Source of the DNA: Nigrospora sphaerica
Lineage: Eukaryota > Ascomycota > Sordariomycetes > Amphisphaeriales > Apiosporaceae
Length of the DNA: 64,000 nt
NCBI GenBank assembly: GCA_018287875.1
Contig: JAGVVL010000002.1
Location: forward strand, 6,510,001 to 6,574,000
Direction of reading: 5' to 3'
Of this stretch, positions 1-12,341 are shown piece after piece. The stretch's first letter is position 1. Each line of letters opens with the position of its first letter. The position numbers were made by a program, and so were the translations under genes. The notes beneath the pieces are model-generated. The model was not told where the DNA came from. It did not search any database and saw only the letters and a list, made by a program, of their open reading frames with translations.

Positions 1-1082
1 GCCACGCCGCGCGCCAGGTGAGCAGTACCCGGTCTTCTTTATTACCTTCTCCAGCACGGATCCCTCCCGTAGTACTCCCGCCACGCTTTCTTTCTGGCCC
101 TCTGGCCTGAGGATGCTCCGAGAACCACTCCACGGACACCTACATGGTAATTTAGCAGTTTGCTGACTCCCGACGACGGCAGTACGCGCGCGCGAGCGCC
201 GCCCTGGTGGCCGCCTGCCGCCGCATCACGCCCGCCAACCACCACGTGCTCATCTACGTCGGCGTGCTGTTCACCGTTTACCACATCGCCTTCGCCCAGA
301 TCGGCCGCCGCAGCGGCGCCGCCGGCCCCGGCCAGCCCGGCCTCCTGCCCCGGCTCGGCGGTGTTTTCAACCTCCTCTGCAGCAACGCCGCCCTTGCCCG
401 CCGCCACTGGGCCTGGATCTGGGACAGCCCCTTTCCCATGCGCAGCCACCTGCGCCAGGCCGCCGACCGCGCCCCCCTCGCCGCCCTCGACCCCGCCGTC
501 CGCGCCGCCTGCGCCCGCCTGCACGCCCTCAACCGCGCGCTCCACGGCGGCGGCGGCGATGGCGATGACGCCAGCCGCGCCCCCCACCCGCCAGTGCCCG
601 ACCCGATCCGCCGGGGCAGCTGCGCCGCCGACACCCCGTCCCTCGAAGCCGCGGTCGAGGCGACCGTCTTCTGCCTGCCGGTGGCCGCGGCCGACGGGGC
701 GGCACCGCCGGCCGCGAGCCTCGACCCGCCCACCTACCTCTTTTACCGCCACGCCGTCGCCGTTCTCGAGAGTCTCTTCGCCGAGGAGGCGCGTGGTGCC
801 CTCCGGGGCGCCAGCCTCGCCTTTCCGACCATGGTGCGGAAGCACCCGACGGCAGGCGTGCGCCGCTCCGAGCCCCTGGAGCTCCTCGTGCTGATGCACT
901 GGGGCGTGTTACTGCAGATGGAGGCCGCCTATTACTGGTGGGTGGGCGAGTCCGGGAGGATGCTCGTGGCCGAATGTTGCGACGCCTTCGAGTGGGAGCC
1001 CGACTGTATCGCGAGCGTTGCCTGGGCACGCCGGCAGGTTGGCTTGCCCGACGCCCCCGTCCCGTCCCCCATATTATCCTGA
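1..1082 (+). CDS. UPC2-like C6 transcription factor, C-terminal part (5' end outside window)
   Basis: The 3' part of a gene that enters from the left edge. A 17-bp exon remnant (1-17) is followed by a probable intron 18-182 (donor GTGAGC, branch GCTGAC, acceptor GGCAG) and a terminal exon 183-1082 ending in TGA. The exon encodes about 299 residues. They match the C-terminal effector region of fungal Zn2Cys6 regulators of the sterol-uptake (UPC2/ECM22) type, with a hydrophobic segment LIYVGVLFTVYHIAF, a HWAWIWDSPFPMR block, and a closing LELLVLMHWGVLL helix followed by the YYWW motif and a W-x-x-x-Q-V end. The zinc cluster would lie upstream, off the window. In this family the C-terminal domain senses sterol or other lipids. 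Which genes this one controls cannot be said. The open frame has no ATG at its start, as expected for an internal exon. The family call rests on recalled resemblance. Confidence 0.7.
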
Positions 1083-1476
1083 CTATCACGCCCCGTGCTG
1101 GCCACTTTCGTATCGAAAAGACAGTTTGACCATTGGAGCCGTGAAACAGTTTATATAATACCTCAAATAATATGCAACAATACTGCGTGTCAAGTGCGGG
1201 ACCCGCCGTTTTTGAGCAACCCCTGATCCGTATTGTGATAAGAGGGTATCTGCCATAGCGCCCCATCTTTTCGAGAACTTCGACGCCATGTCCCCAAACG
1301 CCGGTGAATAAAAAATGAACCCCCTATCCTTTGTAAGAGATGGTCCCTTTCTAGTGCTGAACGCCCAGTGGTACGCAAACTCCCCTGGCCCCTTTTCGTC
1401 CATGTCATTACGTCGTGGGCCAGTGCCTGGTCATATAGCTCGTCTTCGCTGCTTCATCTTTCTGCCGCCGCCGCCA
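1083..1476. other. convergent intergenic stretch, no gene seen
   Basis: About 390 bp between the stop codons of the left-edge regulator (+) and the MFS transporter (-). It presumably holds both 3' UTRs. Only short open frames without splice or family support were seen. Confidence 0.6.
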
Positions 1477-3267
1477 TTAGCCTGATCTTTCGTCGTCCGA
1501 GCCGACTTCGCAAATCGTGACGGTCGTTGGTTGCTTTGGTGCTTCACCCGTCTCCTCGGAGAGATCCTCGTTCCTGACTCGCTCCACCCAAAAGCACTGC
1601 ACGGTTCCGATGGCAGCCACAAAGACACTGCCGTACCAAGCCAGCACGGTGCAATCAGCTCTACTGCCGACGGCGTACAGGTAGCCAGCGATTGGTGGTG
1701 CCACCATGCGGCAGGCTGCGCCAGCGCTGGCCGCGAACCCATTGACTTTGCCAAGGATGGTGGAGCATGGCGTCGCCTCCTTGATAAGGATGAGAAGGAC
1801 CGGGTACTGGATGATGGACAGGATGTTTCGTACCGCCAGGCAGGCGTAGATGACCGGGAAAAGGAGGTTTTGCGGAATATGGACCAGCATCGGCATGAGT
1901 AGGTACGTGATTGGCTGTAAGGCAGTCGTCATAACGAAGAGCCTGGCCACGCCCAGTCGAGCAGCGGCGATGGGAAAGATGACGGCCTGCACCAGGAGGG
2001 CAATTGCACCGTCAACGGCGAGAATCATCCCAACCGACTGTATTGAGAGGCCGAGACCGCCTGGAGAATAGAAAGGGTTAAAGGAGAAGAGCGCGGCGTA
2101 GGCGGTGGAAGGCCGCGCAACGGCCCGGGCGTCTTCGAAGTAGATGGGCAACAGGTGGTCGTACGACATCGAATGGTACGTGAAGATGGACAGGGCCACA
2201 ATGAGGGCCATGATTCGCTTGGTGAAGATGGTCTGCTGGGCGGCGTCTTTCTTGGCGTCCTCCTGGACGGGCGTGTTCGGGCGGATCTCGACACTTCTCC
2301 TGATGGTTCCATATGTCTCGGAGCGCAAATCCACCGCGGGCTGCTTGATGGCGTCTGAAGTCTCGAACAGGGGTGTCTCGTCCGAGACGTACGTATCACT
2401 CGGGAGCATAACATGGGGGATCATGTCGGGATGCGTTTCCTCCAGAAGGAAGAAGCCAAGGACGATGCTTAGAAGCAGTAGAGCGGCGCAAATGAGGTTG
2501 GGAAGCAGGTACGGGTACTTCGTGAACAAGCTCTCTCGGGGAAACAAGGCGGGATACGACTTGTGGGGGTCGGCGAACAGACCGCCGATCGAGGGTCCAA
2601 CGATGGTACCGATGCTCCAAACGAACGGCATAACCGAGTATGCGCGGGCTACACAATCAGTATGGTAAAGAAGGAGTCTTAAAGCTGCGAAAGATGGATT
2701 TTTTGCTCAATCACTTACGCTCGTGAGACTTGTGGGTACACAGCTCGGCCACCATGGTCTGGATGACGCCAATATTGCCATTCAGCATACCACCGAGGGC
2801 TCGGGCGACGAGTGCGACCCAGATGTTCTGGGCGAAGCCCACCATGACGAGGCTGAACATGGTTCCGATGCAACCCAGCAGGAGAACAGGCTTGCGGCCG
2901 ATGCGGTCCGAGAGACTTCCCCAGAACATGCCTGTGGCGGCCTCGGTCAGGGAGAAGGCCGAGATGAGCAGGCCGGCGTAGAAGGTGGCATCCTCCTCGC
3001 TTCCGACCTGGAAGTGCTTGACGAGCGACCAGGCATAGGGGAAGATGGAAGTGAGCGCAATGGGCTCAGCGAGGCGGACGATGGCTGTGTAAGGGATATC
3101 AGCGAGGCTCCGCAGGTGCATATGCCAGGTACTTATGAGTGTATGTGTGTGTATTTGTATCCAGACGCAAAAGGGGGTTGGGGGATTGCAGACTTACCGA
3201 GCACAAAAAGTTGGGTGGCCGGGAAGGCGTCCGGGTTTCGGGGAGATCTCTGTCTTGTTAGGAACAT
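1477..3267 (-). CDS. Major facilitator superfamily transporter
   Basis: Membrane transporter of the fungal MFS group related to yeast YCR023C and zinc-induced-facilitator-like proteins. The substrate is unknown. Three exons: 3267-3198, 3084-2719 and 2648-1477, about 535 residues. Both junctions restore family motifs: FPATQLFVL joins AIVRLAEPIA across intron 1, and HE joins PRAYSVMPFVW across intron 2. The MFS signature GSLSDRIGRKP lies in the loop after TM2, and GTIVGPSIGG marks TM5. A long acidic loop (about residues 220-300) precedes the second six-helix half, which ends near VAAIGTVQCFWVERV with a polar tail. The start is uncertain. ATG 3267 gives a short N-terminus, but an alternative short upstream intron (donor near 3294, branch CTAAC, acceptor near 3253) could attach a further 5' exon. 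Confidence 0.85.
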
Positions 3268-3352
3268 TGCTTCGCGTCTTGGTCAAAGTCTTACGACGAC
3301 TAGCACAACACACGAGATGGCTTCAAATAGCTTGTTGGTGAAGGTATATCTC

Positions 3353-3353
<1 letters not shown>

Positions 3354-3378
<25 letters not shown>
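3354..3378. repeat. (GT)n microsatellite
   Basis: Twelve to thirteen uninterrupted GT units, followed by an interrupted GTATGTGTTGTG tail. It lies about 90 bp upstream of the MFS start, in its likely 5' UTR or promoter. Confidence 0.95.
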
Positions 3379-3384
<6 letters not shown>

Positions 3385-3844
3385 TGTGGGCGGCAGAGAG
3401 GGCCTTTTGTCCTCGTCGGCACACAAAGCGCTTGCTGTGTGCCCGCGGCGAAGGTTTGGGAGGCTGCAGGCGCGACGTAAGGACGAGGCGATCGAAAAGG
3501 GGGCGCGATGAGCAGGTGACGACGATGCCAAAAAGAAAAGAAGGTTACGGTAGACAGGACATGCGTAAGGATAGCATGGGAGGGAGAAAAAAATAAAGAG
3601 AAGCCGGCAGCGGTCTGGGGAAGGGAGAGAAGTCACAGTGGGTTGAGGGTTACTAAAAAGAGAGAGTGAGGTAGTTCGAGAGGTTTAGGCGGCGGCATGT
3701 GGGGCGTGTTCGAGTGTTTGAGTTGTGAAGCGGGTCCCATGTTGGGACACTACTACGTACCAAATCGCTCCGACGGGAGGTCCTAGGGCGCATTCATCCA
3801 AGAGGCTACCTAGGCTCGCTAGGCCAGGTAGCCAGGCTTTTTAC

Positions 3845-3864
3845 GGGGGGGGGGGGGGGGGGGG
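3845..3864. repeat. poly(G) run, 20 bases
   Basis: Twenty consecutive G residues followed by CGAGGGGCCGGGCGGG. The G-rich strand could form a quadruplex. A run of this length is also prone to assembly length error. Confidence 0.95.
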
Positions 3865-6800
3865 CGAGGGGCCGGGCGGGTTCTATTGTAAGGTACCCGG
3901 AGGTTTGTTCATAGGACGGGACAGGGATCCATTTCCCTACAGGTACGTTCTAGTGTCCATTGGCAACTACAACTAGAGAGAGTGGGACAGTGGCTAGGGA
4001 ACCTTGACGTGCACCGTCTTGAGGGCCGCCCACCACAAGCCAGCGCACCCTGAAATCTGCCAGTCATCCATCCCTGGCCATTCATCCAACTCTCCAGCCG
4101 ACCGGGTAGATTTTCATCGTGAGCAGCCATAGCTCTACTACCTTGATATGAACCGCGGCCGTCGGGCAACGGCCCGCGATGGTCGGCCGGCTCCCGCTGG
4201 TTTCACGGCAGTGACTCCGAGTGCCGCGCCGTCTGCCGTTCGATCTCCTGTCCATTCGTATGTCGTATTCATTGGAGGCACCCATGTACGGCTTAAGTCA
4301 AGCACATACATACATATGTACCTACCCTCCCACTCCTATGGCCCGAGGTGGATGGATCGCTACGTGTGCACTCCGTGTTTCTGAACCCGTATGGATCGCC
4401 ACCACACACGCCATCCCCGTGGTACGCGCCCCCCATGGCGTCGATCCCTCATGGCCGTCCGCCTCACCAACGGCTAGGTATGTACGCCCCGGATGCAAGA
4501 GGCATCACGCAAGGACCGGCGGCGGTTGGGGGACACGCCCAGTGCACGCAATACGACCTCATCGAGCGATGGGCCTGCATACGGCCTGCTGTCGGGGCCG
4601 CCGTTACTTTGCACCTCACGGCGCCATCGGTGTGCGTGCTTGTACCTAAACAACTGCCGGCCGCCCCTCGACCTGCATTGGAACGCGCAGTCCATCTGCC
4701 AAATTACTGCGCAGCTGCGCACCACGATGCGTGTCGCGCGACATACATACATACACCCCTACATAAGAATGCATGGATGGCCATGGCACGGCATATTCGC
4801 TGCGGCAGGCCAGTAATGGATGAATGGCAACACAGGAGGGAGGTACTGGGTCAGGGAGGCGGTCAAGCCAAAGTCATCCTGATCTGATCTGATCCATTGG
4901 TAGCGGCGGTCGCCCCCGGCCCGACGCTGCATGGCCCGGTTAGAGGCCCCGGTGCCAGAAGAGGACAGTAAGATTGTCACTGTACGCAGTATGTGCCGAG
5001 CCAGGATTCCCGCCCCGTTCCATTCCATGCATCCAGTCCCTGTTCGTTTCCATATTGTCGTTGTTGATACCGGCTCCATGTGGAATGGGAACTAACGCGC
5101 CGTAGAAAGGACCCAACGCTTCCACAAATTTCGGACACGCAGCTCCTCGTTTGCACGCACCCAATTGGCGTCGTCGGTGCCCCACCACCGCTCTTATTGG
5201 CCACGACTCGTGATTCTACCCCAATCCGGACATGACAGGACGCGCTAGTGTTGCCTTTGGCCGCCGTGTCTAGGCTGTTTGCCTCCTTGTTTTCCTGGAT
5301 GGGTGTCACCGTCTAGGGCCTGGCCGCTCTGTGAGAGCCCCCCGGGTTCTTTTGCCCCTCCCCCGGCCGAGGCCCTTCCATGCACCTGCAGCTCGTGGAG
5401 GCGACAGAAACGAAGCACGGCGAAACGAGGCCGCACGCCGCTCCAACAGCTGTTATCCAAGTTAGGTAATTCTCCGTCGCCCACGCCCGCCCAGAATATG
5501 CCCGCTCCGAGTCGGCAATCGTCTGATGAAGCGCGTCGTCTCATGGTAGGCCCGCTTGGCCCGCCTCCCCTGGGCTTATCTGCCGCCGGGGTAGGTACGC
5601 AGTATTGCGCGTGCATGGATTTTCCTACCTCCCGGCGCAGGGTCCTTCCGTGCCCGTCCGGCCAGCTCTTCACATGCTCCTGGTCTTGATGATTGCTTCC
5701 GCGACCTGCATATCACGCCGTCGGCAGGGGTGTAGCACTGCGCTGCGGTGAGGACGGAGCCGTCGCAGACGGTTGGCCGTCCCGACGGCTTGGTCGTCAT
5801 ATCTTCGGACGTCCTAGGAGATGCTGCCCTGAGCACGCGACTGACCACGGCGGCTTGTTGATACAAGGAAAAAGGGAAAAGACCCCTCCCCAATGGAATC
5901 AAGAGGGCCCACAGATCGGATTTCTGCCCTTTCCCCCCTGGCCCGCCGACAACGGTTCGACAAGCCACCCTGGCAATCCACACGAGTGAGGTACCTAACG
6001 TAGCGAGACGCCCCAATGAGCGCTGGCTACGTACTGCCCCCCGCGTGGCAGCCGCGCCGTCGCGACGATTCAGGCGGCTCTAGCGGGAGACCAGCATGGA
6101 TTACCGGGCCATGATTCAGGGCACCACCGCACTGGGAGGGACGCGCACCGCTGCCGCTGCGGTTATTTATTTGTTCTGTTTTTCTGTTATGCCTCCCGCT
6201 CTCATTCTGTGCGGCCACGCAGGGACTGGTGCTTCCGACTCCCGCCGAGTCCACGTCATTGTGACAGCCGCTTAGTCCCCCCGGCTCTTTCCCTGACATT
6301 CCCCAGTGCGCGGTCTGCTTTTTATCAGCTGCTGGAACGCTAACATGTCGTGTGTCCACGGATATGTATTTCTCGCAACTACGCGATGCGCCCTCGCCGA
6401 CTCTAACACCTCAGCTCGCTCCCTCTGTTTCCCGGCTACTGAGGTACACAAAGGGAGCGCCTCGGCATCCCGGATTGGATTGCCGTGGGTCGATGAGAGG
6501 GAGACCGGGGCACCGGGGCCCATCCGCGGGCGTTCCACCCACGGGTCCCTGTTCAAGCACCATAGGTACCATCCACCACGGCGGACGGGTACAGTTGTAC
6601 GTTATGTTAGGTACACGTGCCTCTGGGGAATGCCACTGGGGCGGCAACTTGGCGGGTGTGGTGCTCCCGATAACCGCTAGCTGCAGCGGGCCGAGATCCC
6701 AGCGTCCACCATCAACGTCTCGTCGAGGGCGCTCGGCAATGCAACGCTGCTTTTTCTTCCCCCAAACCCCCGTCTCGTCTACCACGGAGCCTACGATGCC

Positions 6801-8480
6801 TCGGGCCCAGCAGTCTCGCTGATCACCGTTCATGGAAAGCGACATGTCATCTTGGCCCGGCAGACCCTACAGACAAAAGAAAACCTTGCACACGTCGTCT
6901 ACGGTTCCACCCTCGACCTCTCAAGCGAGACACGGCCGCCGGGGCTGATGCTGACCTGCCGGGTAACCCACACGGCAAGCACGGCTTGTATGGATTGCGT
7001 CGGAGGCGTCCGCAAGCTTTTTGCTTCCTCATACACACGGACAGTAGTCTTTCTCAGCCCGTTCCTACTCCCTCAACCAATGACGGTGATGACTTTTGTT
7101 CCCGAGGACCAACGGCACGCTGCACAGCGAGCTCCCGTCTTCAGCCACTCAGGAGCAACTGGCACCCGTTAATCCAACCCCAGCATGATCTGTACTCTGG
7201 TCGGCAGGATGTGGCACTACCATCATACACGCCTGGATATATGCAGCCATGGCGGGACTATCGAGCTGAGCTCACGGGCTATCGCTGTCGTGCAACCCAA
7301 GCACAACAAGTAATATGCTGTACCATTGCCATTAGAAGTTTTTCGTGCTACCCAACCGCGCGAAATCACATGTTGCGCCGTGGGCCGCCATAGCCCTGTC
7401 GACATTGGCCTCACTTTGCCCACCAATCGCCACGGTGGTGAGAAGAACAGTAAGATACAATACCACTGACACAGTAAACTAGGGAACATGCATCTGCCTC
7501 ATCCTATCCCTCAATACTGCCGCCTCCAGCCCGAACAGGCCCTCCGAAGCAAGCCGGCCACCATTCTACCGGCATCTACCTGCAGCCTAACTCAGGTCCA
7601 ACGGGGTCTCTCGCTCGTCAAGCGAGATGCCGATCGAAGCGAGTCTCATCCTCAACCCGCCGGCTGTCATGTTCATTTGCTTCGGGGCAGCGGGCATCCG
7701 TTTTCCGGCTCGGGCGGTAACCCCGCCGGTTGAGTTTGGGCAGCCTTGCTAGGGTGAGCCATCGGCCGAATATCTGGCTTGTCCTGCTTCCGAGGTTTCT
7801 TCCGCAATCAGCCTCTGTGCTGGACCGCTCCTCGATTGTCTCCCAATGCGCAGAGGTAGGGGGAGGCCCCTTTCCCCGACTATACGGTACAAAATTTTGG
7901 CAAGGTTGGTCTTCCTTAGCTCCATCTCCAGGGCCGCGCCGTAATATGGCGCCAATACAAATGTCCCGCCCGAGAGGTATATAAGTTTTCCAGTCCGTAC
8001 ATGAGCGAGCCTGCCAAGCAAATTGAAGAGCGCTCGCATAGCAGGCTCTCGTAGTGAAACCCGGGCAGTAAGGCTGGGTGGCTTCCTCCCTCCGAATTAC
8101 TCCCTTTCCCGCGTAGGGTGCCAGTGGTAAGTACGCGGTCAGGGCGGCCGTTCGAACAAGCCCCAGGCGGATTCGTTTGTGGAAGCACGGCTTCTATTAA
8201 ATTCCATATCCCAATATGCGCGCTCCCTTTTACGTGGTTCTAAAAAAAGCCGACCCGGTTACAATTCGTGGTGGCCAGATGGTGTGTCGAATTTGCCAAT
8301 TATTCATCCATACATCAGCCACCGTGGCTCGTCCAGCCTGGCTGGGCAACGGACGTACGCATTTAAAACATGGATAGATGGCAGGCAAGCGCGAAGGCCC
8401 GGGCGAAACATCTATCAGTGCTGTCTAACCTGCTGGCTTTTGGGCTCGCCGTGGTGTAACCGTCGGGGCCGTGGGATGCT

Positions 8481-9743
8481 TTAGCTGGAATACTCCATCC
8501 GGCCGTCACCAATGACGGCCCAGAACTCCTCGACGAGCTCCCTCTGGCCGCTCGGGGCGCCGCGCACAGCAAGGTACTACCATCGTCCAAGGTCAGTGAT
8601 TCTCTGCAACAGGAGTTTGTGGAGCTGGTATCGGAGCACTTTCAGGCCGGAACGCCAGAAAAGAAAGCGTGGCGGGAGTGGGACCGGATTGGGTTCGTGC
8701 TGAAACGGGTAATCAAGGACACCGGAGGTTGCTCACCTTGCGCTCGTCCACATGCGGCTCCCAGACGCCGGGGTTCCCGCCGGCCATGAGGCCGCCGGCC
8801 TCGGCGAGGATGACCCAGCCGGCGCAGACGTCCCAGGCCCAACAGCCACCCTCCCAGTAGGCGTCGAGCTGACCGGCGGCGACGGCGCACAGGTTCAGGG
8901 CGGCGCTGCCGAGGCTGCGCAGGCCGTGGGCCATGGCGCCGCCCTCGGCGGGGCTGGCGCAGAGGCGGCGGAAGACGTCCATCTTGACGGCGTAGTTGGG
9001 GCCGTCGCGGCTGCTGCCGACCTCGACGGCGAGCAGGGCGCGCGGCAGGCCGGCGAGGGGCTCGGGGCGCGCGGCAAGGGGCAGGCGCCGGCGCCTACCG
9101 GCGCCGCCCTCGAGGCCCCAGGCGGCGCCGAGCGTCTGGTAGGCGCCGGCGCCGCGCACGGCGCTGTACAGGCAGTCCTGGTAGGGGTTGTAGACGACGC
9201 CGACGACGGGGCGGCGGCCGACGGCGAGGCCGAGGCTGATGCAGGCAGCCGGGAAGCCGTGTACGAAGTTGGTGGTGCCGTCGATAGGGTCCACGACAAA
9301 CGTCGGCGCCGCCGTCAGCTGCTGGCCCGGCGCGTACGTCTCCTCGCCCATGAAGTCGAAATCCGGGTACCGCGCCCGCAGCTGCGACGATACGAGCGCC
9401 TCCACCGCCTTGTCCGTCTCCGTCACGATGTCGGCGGCTGGTTACCCCCCCCCAACCCCCGACGGCGTCAGTCCGGGCTCACTAACGGCGGAACCCCCCC
9501 GGGTGCGGGACGGCTTGGCCCCCTTCCTCCCCTCCTCGTCTCCCCCGCGCGGCACGCCGAGACCGGGCGATTTCTTCGAGGACGATGGTGGTAGTGGTGG
9601 TGACGGAGCGGGATGGACTTACAGTTGAGCTTGGTGCCCTGGTCAATGTCGCTTGGGTTCGCCGCCAAGATCATGCGGCCGGCCTCGCGGGCCACCGAGA
9701 TCATGGTGTCCTGGATTTCCTGTAAGTCGAGATCTGCCGCCAT
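8481..9743 (-). CDS. Inositol-1-monophosphatase family phosphatase
   Basis: Mg2+-dependent sugar-phosphate phosphatase of the inositol monophosphatase family (myo-inositol-1-phosphate to inositol; the fungal QutG proteins are relatives). Three exons: 9743-9623, 9437-8737 and 8576-8481, giving 305 residues, a little longer than the usual 270-290. Joining exons 1 and 2 creates SADIVTETDKAVE. The metal-binding residues are visible: GEE at 71-73, and DPIDGTTNFVHG from residue 90 (D90, I92, D93). Near the end is the second signature WDVCAGWVILAEAGG. Exon 3 uses acceptor GGTAG and reads YLAVRGAPSG through to EYSS. The ATG at 9743 begins a conserved-looking N-terminal helix. An Ala/Arg-rich insertion (GGAGRRRRL) sits mid-protein. 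Cytosolic, with no targeting signal seen. Confidence 0.93.
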
Positions 9744-11434
9744 GTTTGCCGAGGTCGACTCCTATTGCGCGGCTGGTATGTCTGGATATCCGGGTGCCTA
9801 GGGGACGGATATGCTTGCTTGCTGTGTAAGTAAGAGCTGACGACGGACGGGCAGATGGCGCTTACGAGGGGCAGAGTTACAATACTGTGTGTACTCGTAG
9901 CCCCGAGCTTGAGTGGGGGTGCAGATGTCGTCAGTCCGTGGAGTAATCGGGTACCGGGGCAACCCCTCCATCCCCCACTAACGGGGGTTTTGCCGCAGGT
10001 GGGCTGATGGCCGATACGACGACGATTTGACGAGGGATATCCCCAACTTTCTAGCTCATACGCCATGAAATCCATGGACTCTTGGGTATTCAACAGGGCA
10101 GCTTTTTATTCCGCAAGCCTTAGTCGACAATGACAGGGTCCGAGAAAACCGAATTGACTCATCATATCAAGTACTTTCGGTAGCCCTCTCCTGATCCCGC
10201 GGGTCTTCGTCTGTTCCTCGGCCACGCATGTCGACGGATGCGCCCCGAGCAGACATGTGCTTATAAAGCCCCCCCCCCCCCCCCCCAGGCCATATATCCG
10301 AGCAATCGCATGGATCCCTCTGATGCGTCGGCTCTGGCCGTAACAGGGCTCCCCCCGTCCCGGACGCAACCACTATCCCAGCCAATGCGATCCCGGCGGT
10401 CCCAGTGCCCCATCATGGCCGGCATATATGCTATGGAGCACCGTGACCAGCTTCAATGGCAATGTGACAAGATAATACGTGGTGTCCCCGTCGCAAATCC
10501 CACTCTAGTCAGCATTACATCGGAACCTGCCCCCTGAGAGGGATTTCCTTCGTGGCTGCACTTTGTCCGTCTGTCACCTTTGCCGGAGCCACATCACAGC
10601 CGGTCGCTCTAGCTACGTCCTCGCCATGCGCACCGGCCCAAATTGAGCGCCAAACTTCGTCCGAGTACCCCTGGCGAACCCCCCGAACTGGCTCGCTGAC
10701 CCGTAGCTGTACCCCCGTAACATCGTGGATGGCTTGGTACCTCGAGGACCCGGCCAAAAGTAAACTGTCGAGACGGGGTCGGCGTAAGTCTGGGGGAGAT
10801 GTCAGAGTGACACGCTTATACCAGCCTTTCGTACTCGGACGTGTTCACCCCTCGTAGCCGCCGCCGTGCCACCCTGCTACTAATCGAGTTGCGTACGAGG
10901 GCTCTTGGCTGTTTTGCCGATCCGACACGGCAGCCGTCGGTAGCAGCGAGCGCCACAGGCGGACGCTACTGGTTTGGCGAGGTGTATCGAGGCGCCACCG
11001 CCACGGCGCAATGCGAGTATGTTGAGAGAGAAAAGGGCAAGGTTGAGGGTTTACATCGTGTATACGATAACCTTGTGACCACCCGTGGGGTCGTATCGTT
11101 CCGGAATCCTGGGCGGCCCTGTCTGTCAGCACTCACAGTAAAACTTGACTCTTGTAATCACTTATTTGCTGTGCCCCGGCACGCTGCGTTCCAGGCGAGA
11201 GTGACGACGTGGAACAGCAGGTTCGACATCAGAACCATCAAATACATAGAAACTAACTATGCATCGCCTTCTGCCATCTTGTAATTATGGCAAGCCAACG
11301 CCTCAAACTCCTCGGAGACACGCCATGCATGGCGTCGGCGCGTCGTCGCCGCAGCGTTCCAACGCTGGCGCCCATATCGGCCAACGACCAGAGCCTGGCC
11401 GTTCTTCCCCCTCCGTCCGGGTGGTTGCAACGTA
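9744..11434. other. intergenic, 1.7 kb, no gene seen
   Basis: Upstream region of the inositol-phosphatase gene and downstream region of the small membrane protein gene. It contains an 18-base C run (10269-10286). The open frames present are short and overlapping, without family features. Confidence 0.5.
10269..10286. repeat. poly(C) run, 18 bases
   Basis: Eighteen consecutive C residues directly after TTATAAAG. The minus strand carries the matching poly(G). Length is likely variable. Confidence 0.9.
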
Positions 11435-12341
11435 TTACATGTTCTCCCTAAAAACAGATCGTCGCTCGGTCGGACTGTCGCTGGCCGGGCCCGATCCGGC
11501 GGACTTGACGCCGGCCTTCGTGTCGATGGGGCGCGGGCTGACGCCCCGGAGGCTGATGTTGCTCGGCTCGGCGCCGTTGTCGTCGAAGGGGTTCGCGGGG
11601 CGGCCCCGGTCGCCCCCCTGGCTAGGGAAGCCCAGGCTGTCGCGGTCGCGGTCGCGCGAACGGCCGCGGGGCTCGTGCTCGTGATCGTGCGCGGGCGCGC
11701 CGGGCGTGGCGGCCAGGTTCATGGGGTAGCCGCCGCCGGCGTACGGGTCGTTGCGCATGCCCGGCTCCTGCTCCTCGTAGTAGCCGCCCGGGCCGTAGCT
11801 ATCGGCCTCGTGGCCGACGCGGGCATCCCAAGCGTCGTCGGGGTCGAGGGGCCCGAAGCCGCGGGTGCCGCGCCCGCCCGAGCCTTGCAGCGGCTGCTCG
11901 TAGGCGCCGGCGGCGGAGCGGTCGTTGCGGCTGCGCAGCTTGTCGTTGAACCAGCCGCGGATGCCGCCGGGTGCCGGCGCGGGCGCGCCGTACGACGAGG
12001 ACTCGGAGCGGGCGAACGGATTGTAGGACGAGATGGCGGGCGCAGGGAGCTGTGGGGGAGGGGGCGGATCAGTGGGAATTCGTCGTCGCAGGCTGGCTGT
12101 CCGTCACCACCAGCAGGCAACGACAACGGGTGCTCAGGCGCATCGGGGGAGAATTGTGTATGAGCAGGGACCGAGGGTCCTGCCCAAGCATCGCGGGTCT
12201 GGGGGAGGAGCGCGGGTGAAAAAGAGAGCTGGTACGTACACCTAATCGCCGGGCCCTAAGCTGTGTGAAGATGAACCATCCTACTGCGCCGGCTGCGAGC
12301 AGCACAATGAGGATGATGAAGAAAATACTAACACCGTTCAT
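11435..12341 (-). CDS. Small single-pass membrane protein with polar low-complexity tail
   Basis: Two exons, 12341-12240 and 12049-11435, 238 residues. Exon 1 encodes 34 residues that are almost entirely one transmembrane helix (about residues 5-27, with FFIILIVLLAAGAVGWFIF) followed by basic QLRARR. The donor GTACGT lies after RRLG and the acceptor CACAG precedes LPAPAISSYNPF. The rest is polar and disordered: Gly/Pro/Arg/Asp-rich, with GRSRDRDRDSLGF and a C-terminal NPFDDNG block ahead of SPTERRS. The topology would be N-out/C-in if the positive-inside rule holds. I do not recognise the family by name. The intron position, the TM plus YNPF layout and the clean in-frame join argue it is real. 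Function unknown. Confidence 0.75.

Larger units (their letters stand above)
3268..8480. other. gene-poor region of about 5.2 kb
   Basis: No open frame here has protein-like composition, splice support or a recognisable motif. Candidate frames of 100-180 codons overlap on both strands and look like chance frames in GC-rich DNA. The stretch contains the upstream region of the MFS gene with a GT microsatellite, a 20-base G run and tetranucleotide CATA tracts around 4300 and 4740. Short TACCTA/TAGGTA words are frequent. It may hold promoter DNA or non-coding transcripts, but none can be identified from sequence. Confidence 0.5.

Noticed and set aside
3283..3636. 117-codon minus-strand frame upstream of the MFS gene
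   Set aside because: It includes a Thr-His run from the GT microsatellite and has no family features. It may at most overlap a 5' UTR.
4221..6822. Several 100-180-codon frames in the gene-poor region
   Set aside because: They overlap on both strands, have Cys/His/Pro/Arg-rich chance composition, and lack splice-supported extensions or motifs.
8752..9594. 280-codon plus-strand frame over the inositol-phosphatase gene
   Set aside because: Ala/Gly/Asp-rich shadow. The opposite strand carries all catalytic motifs with proper introns.
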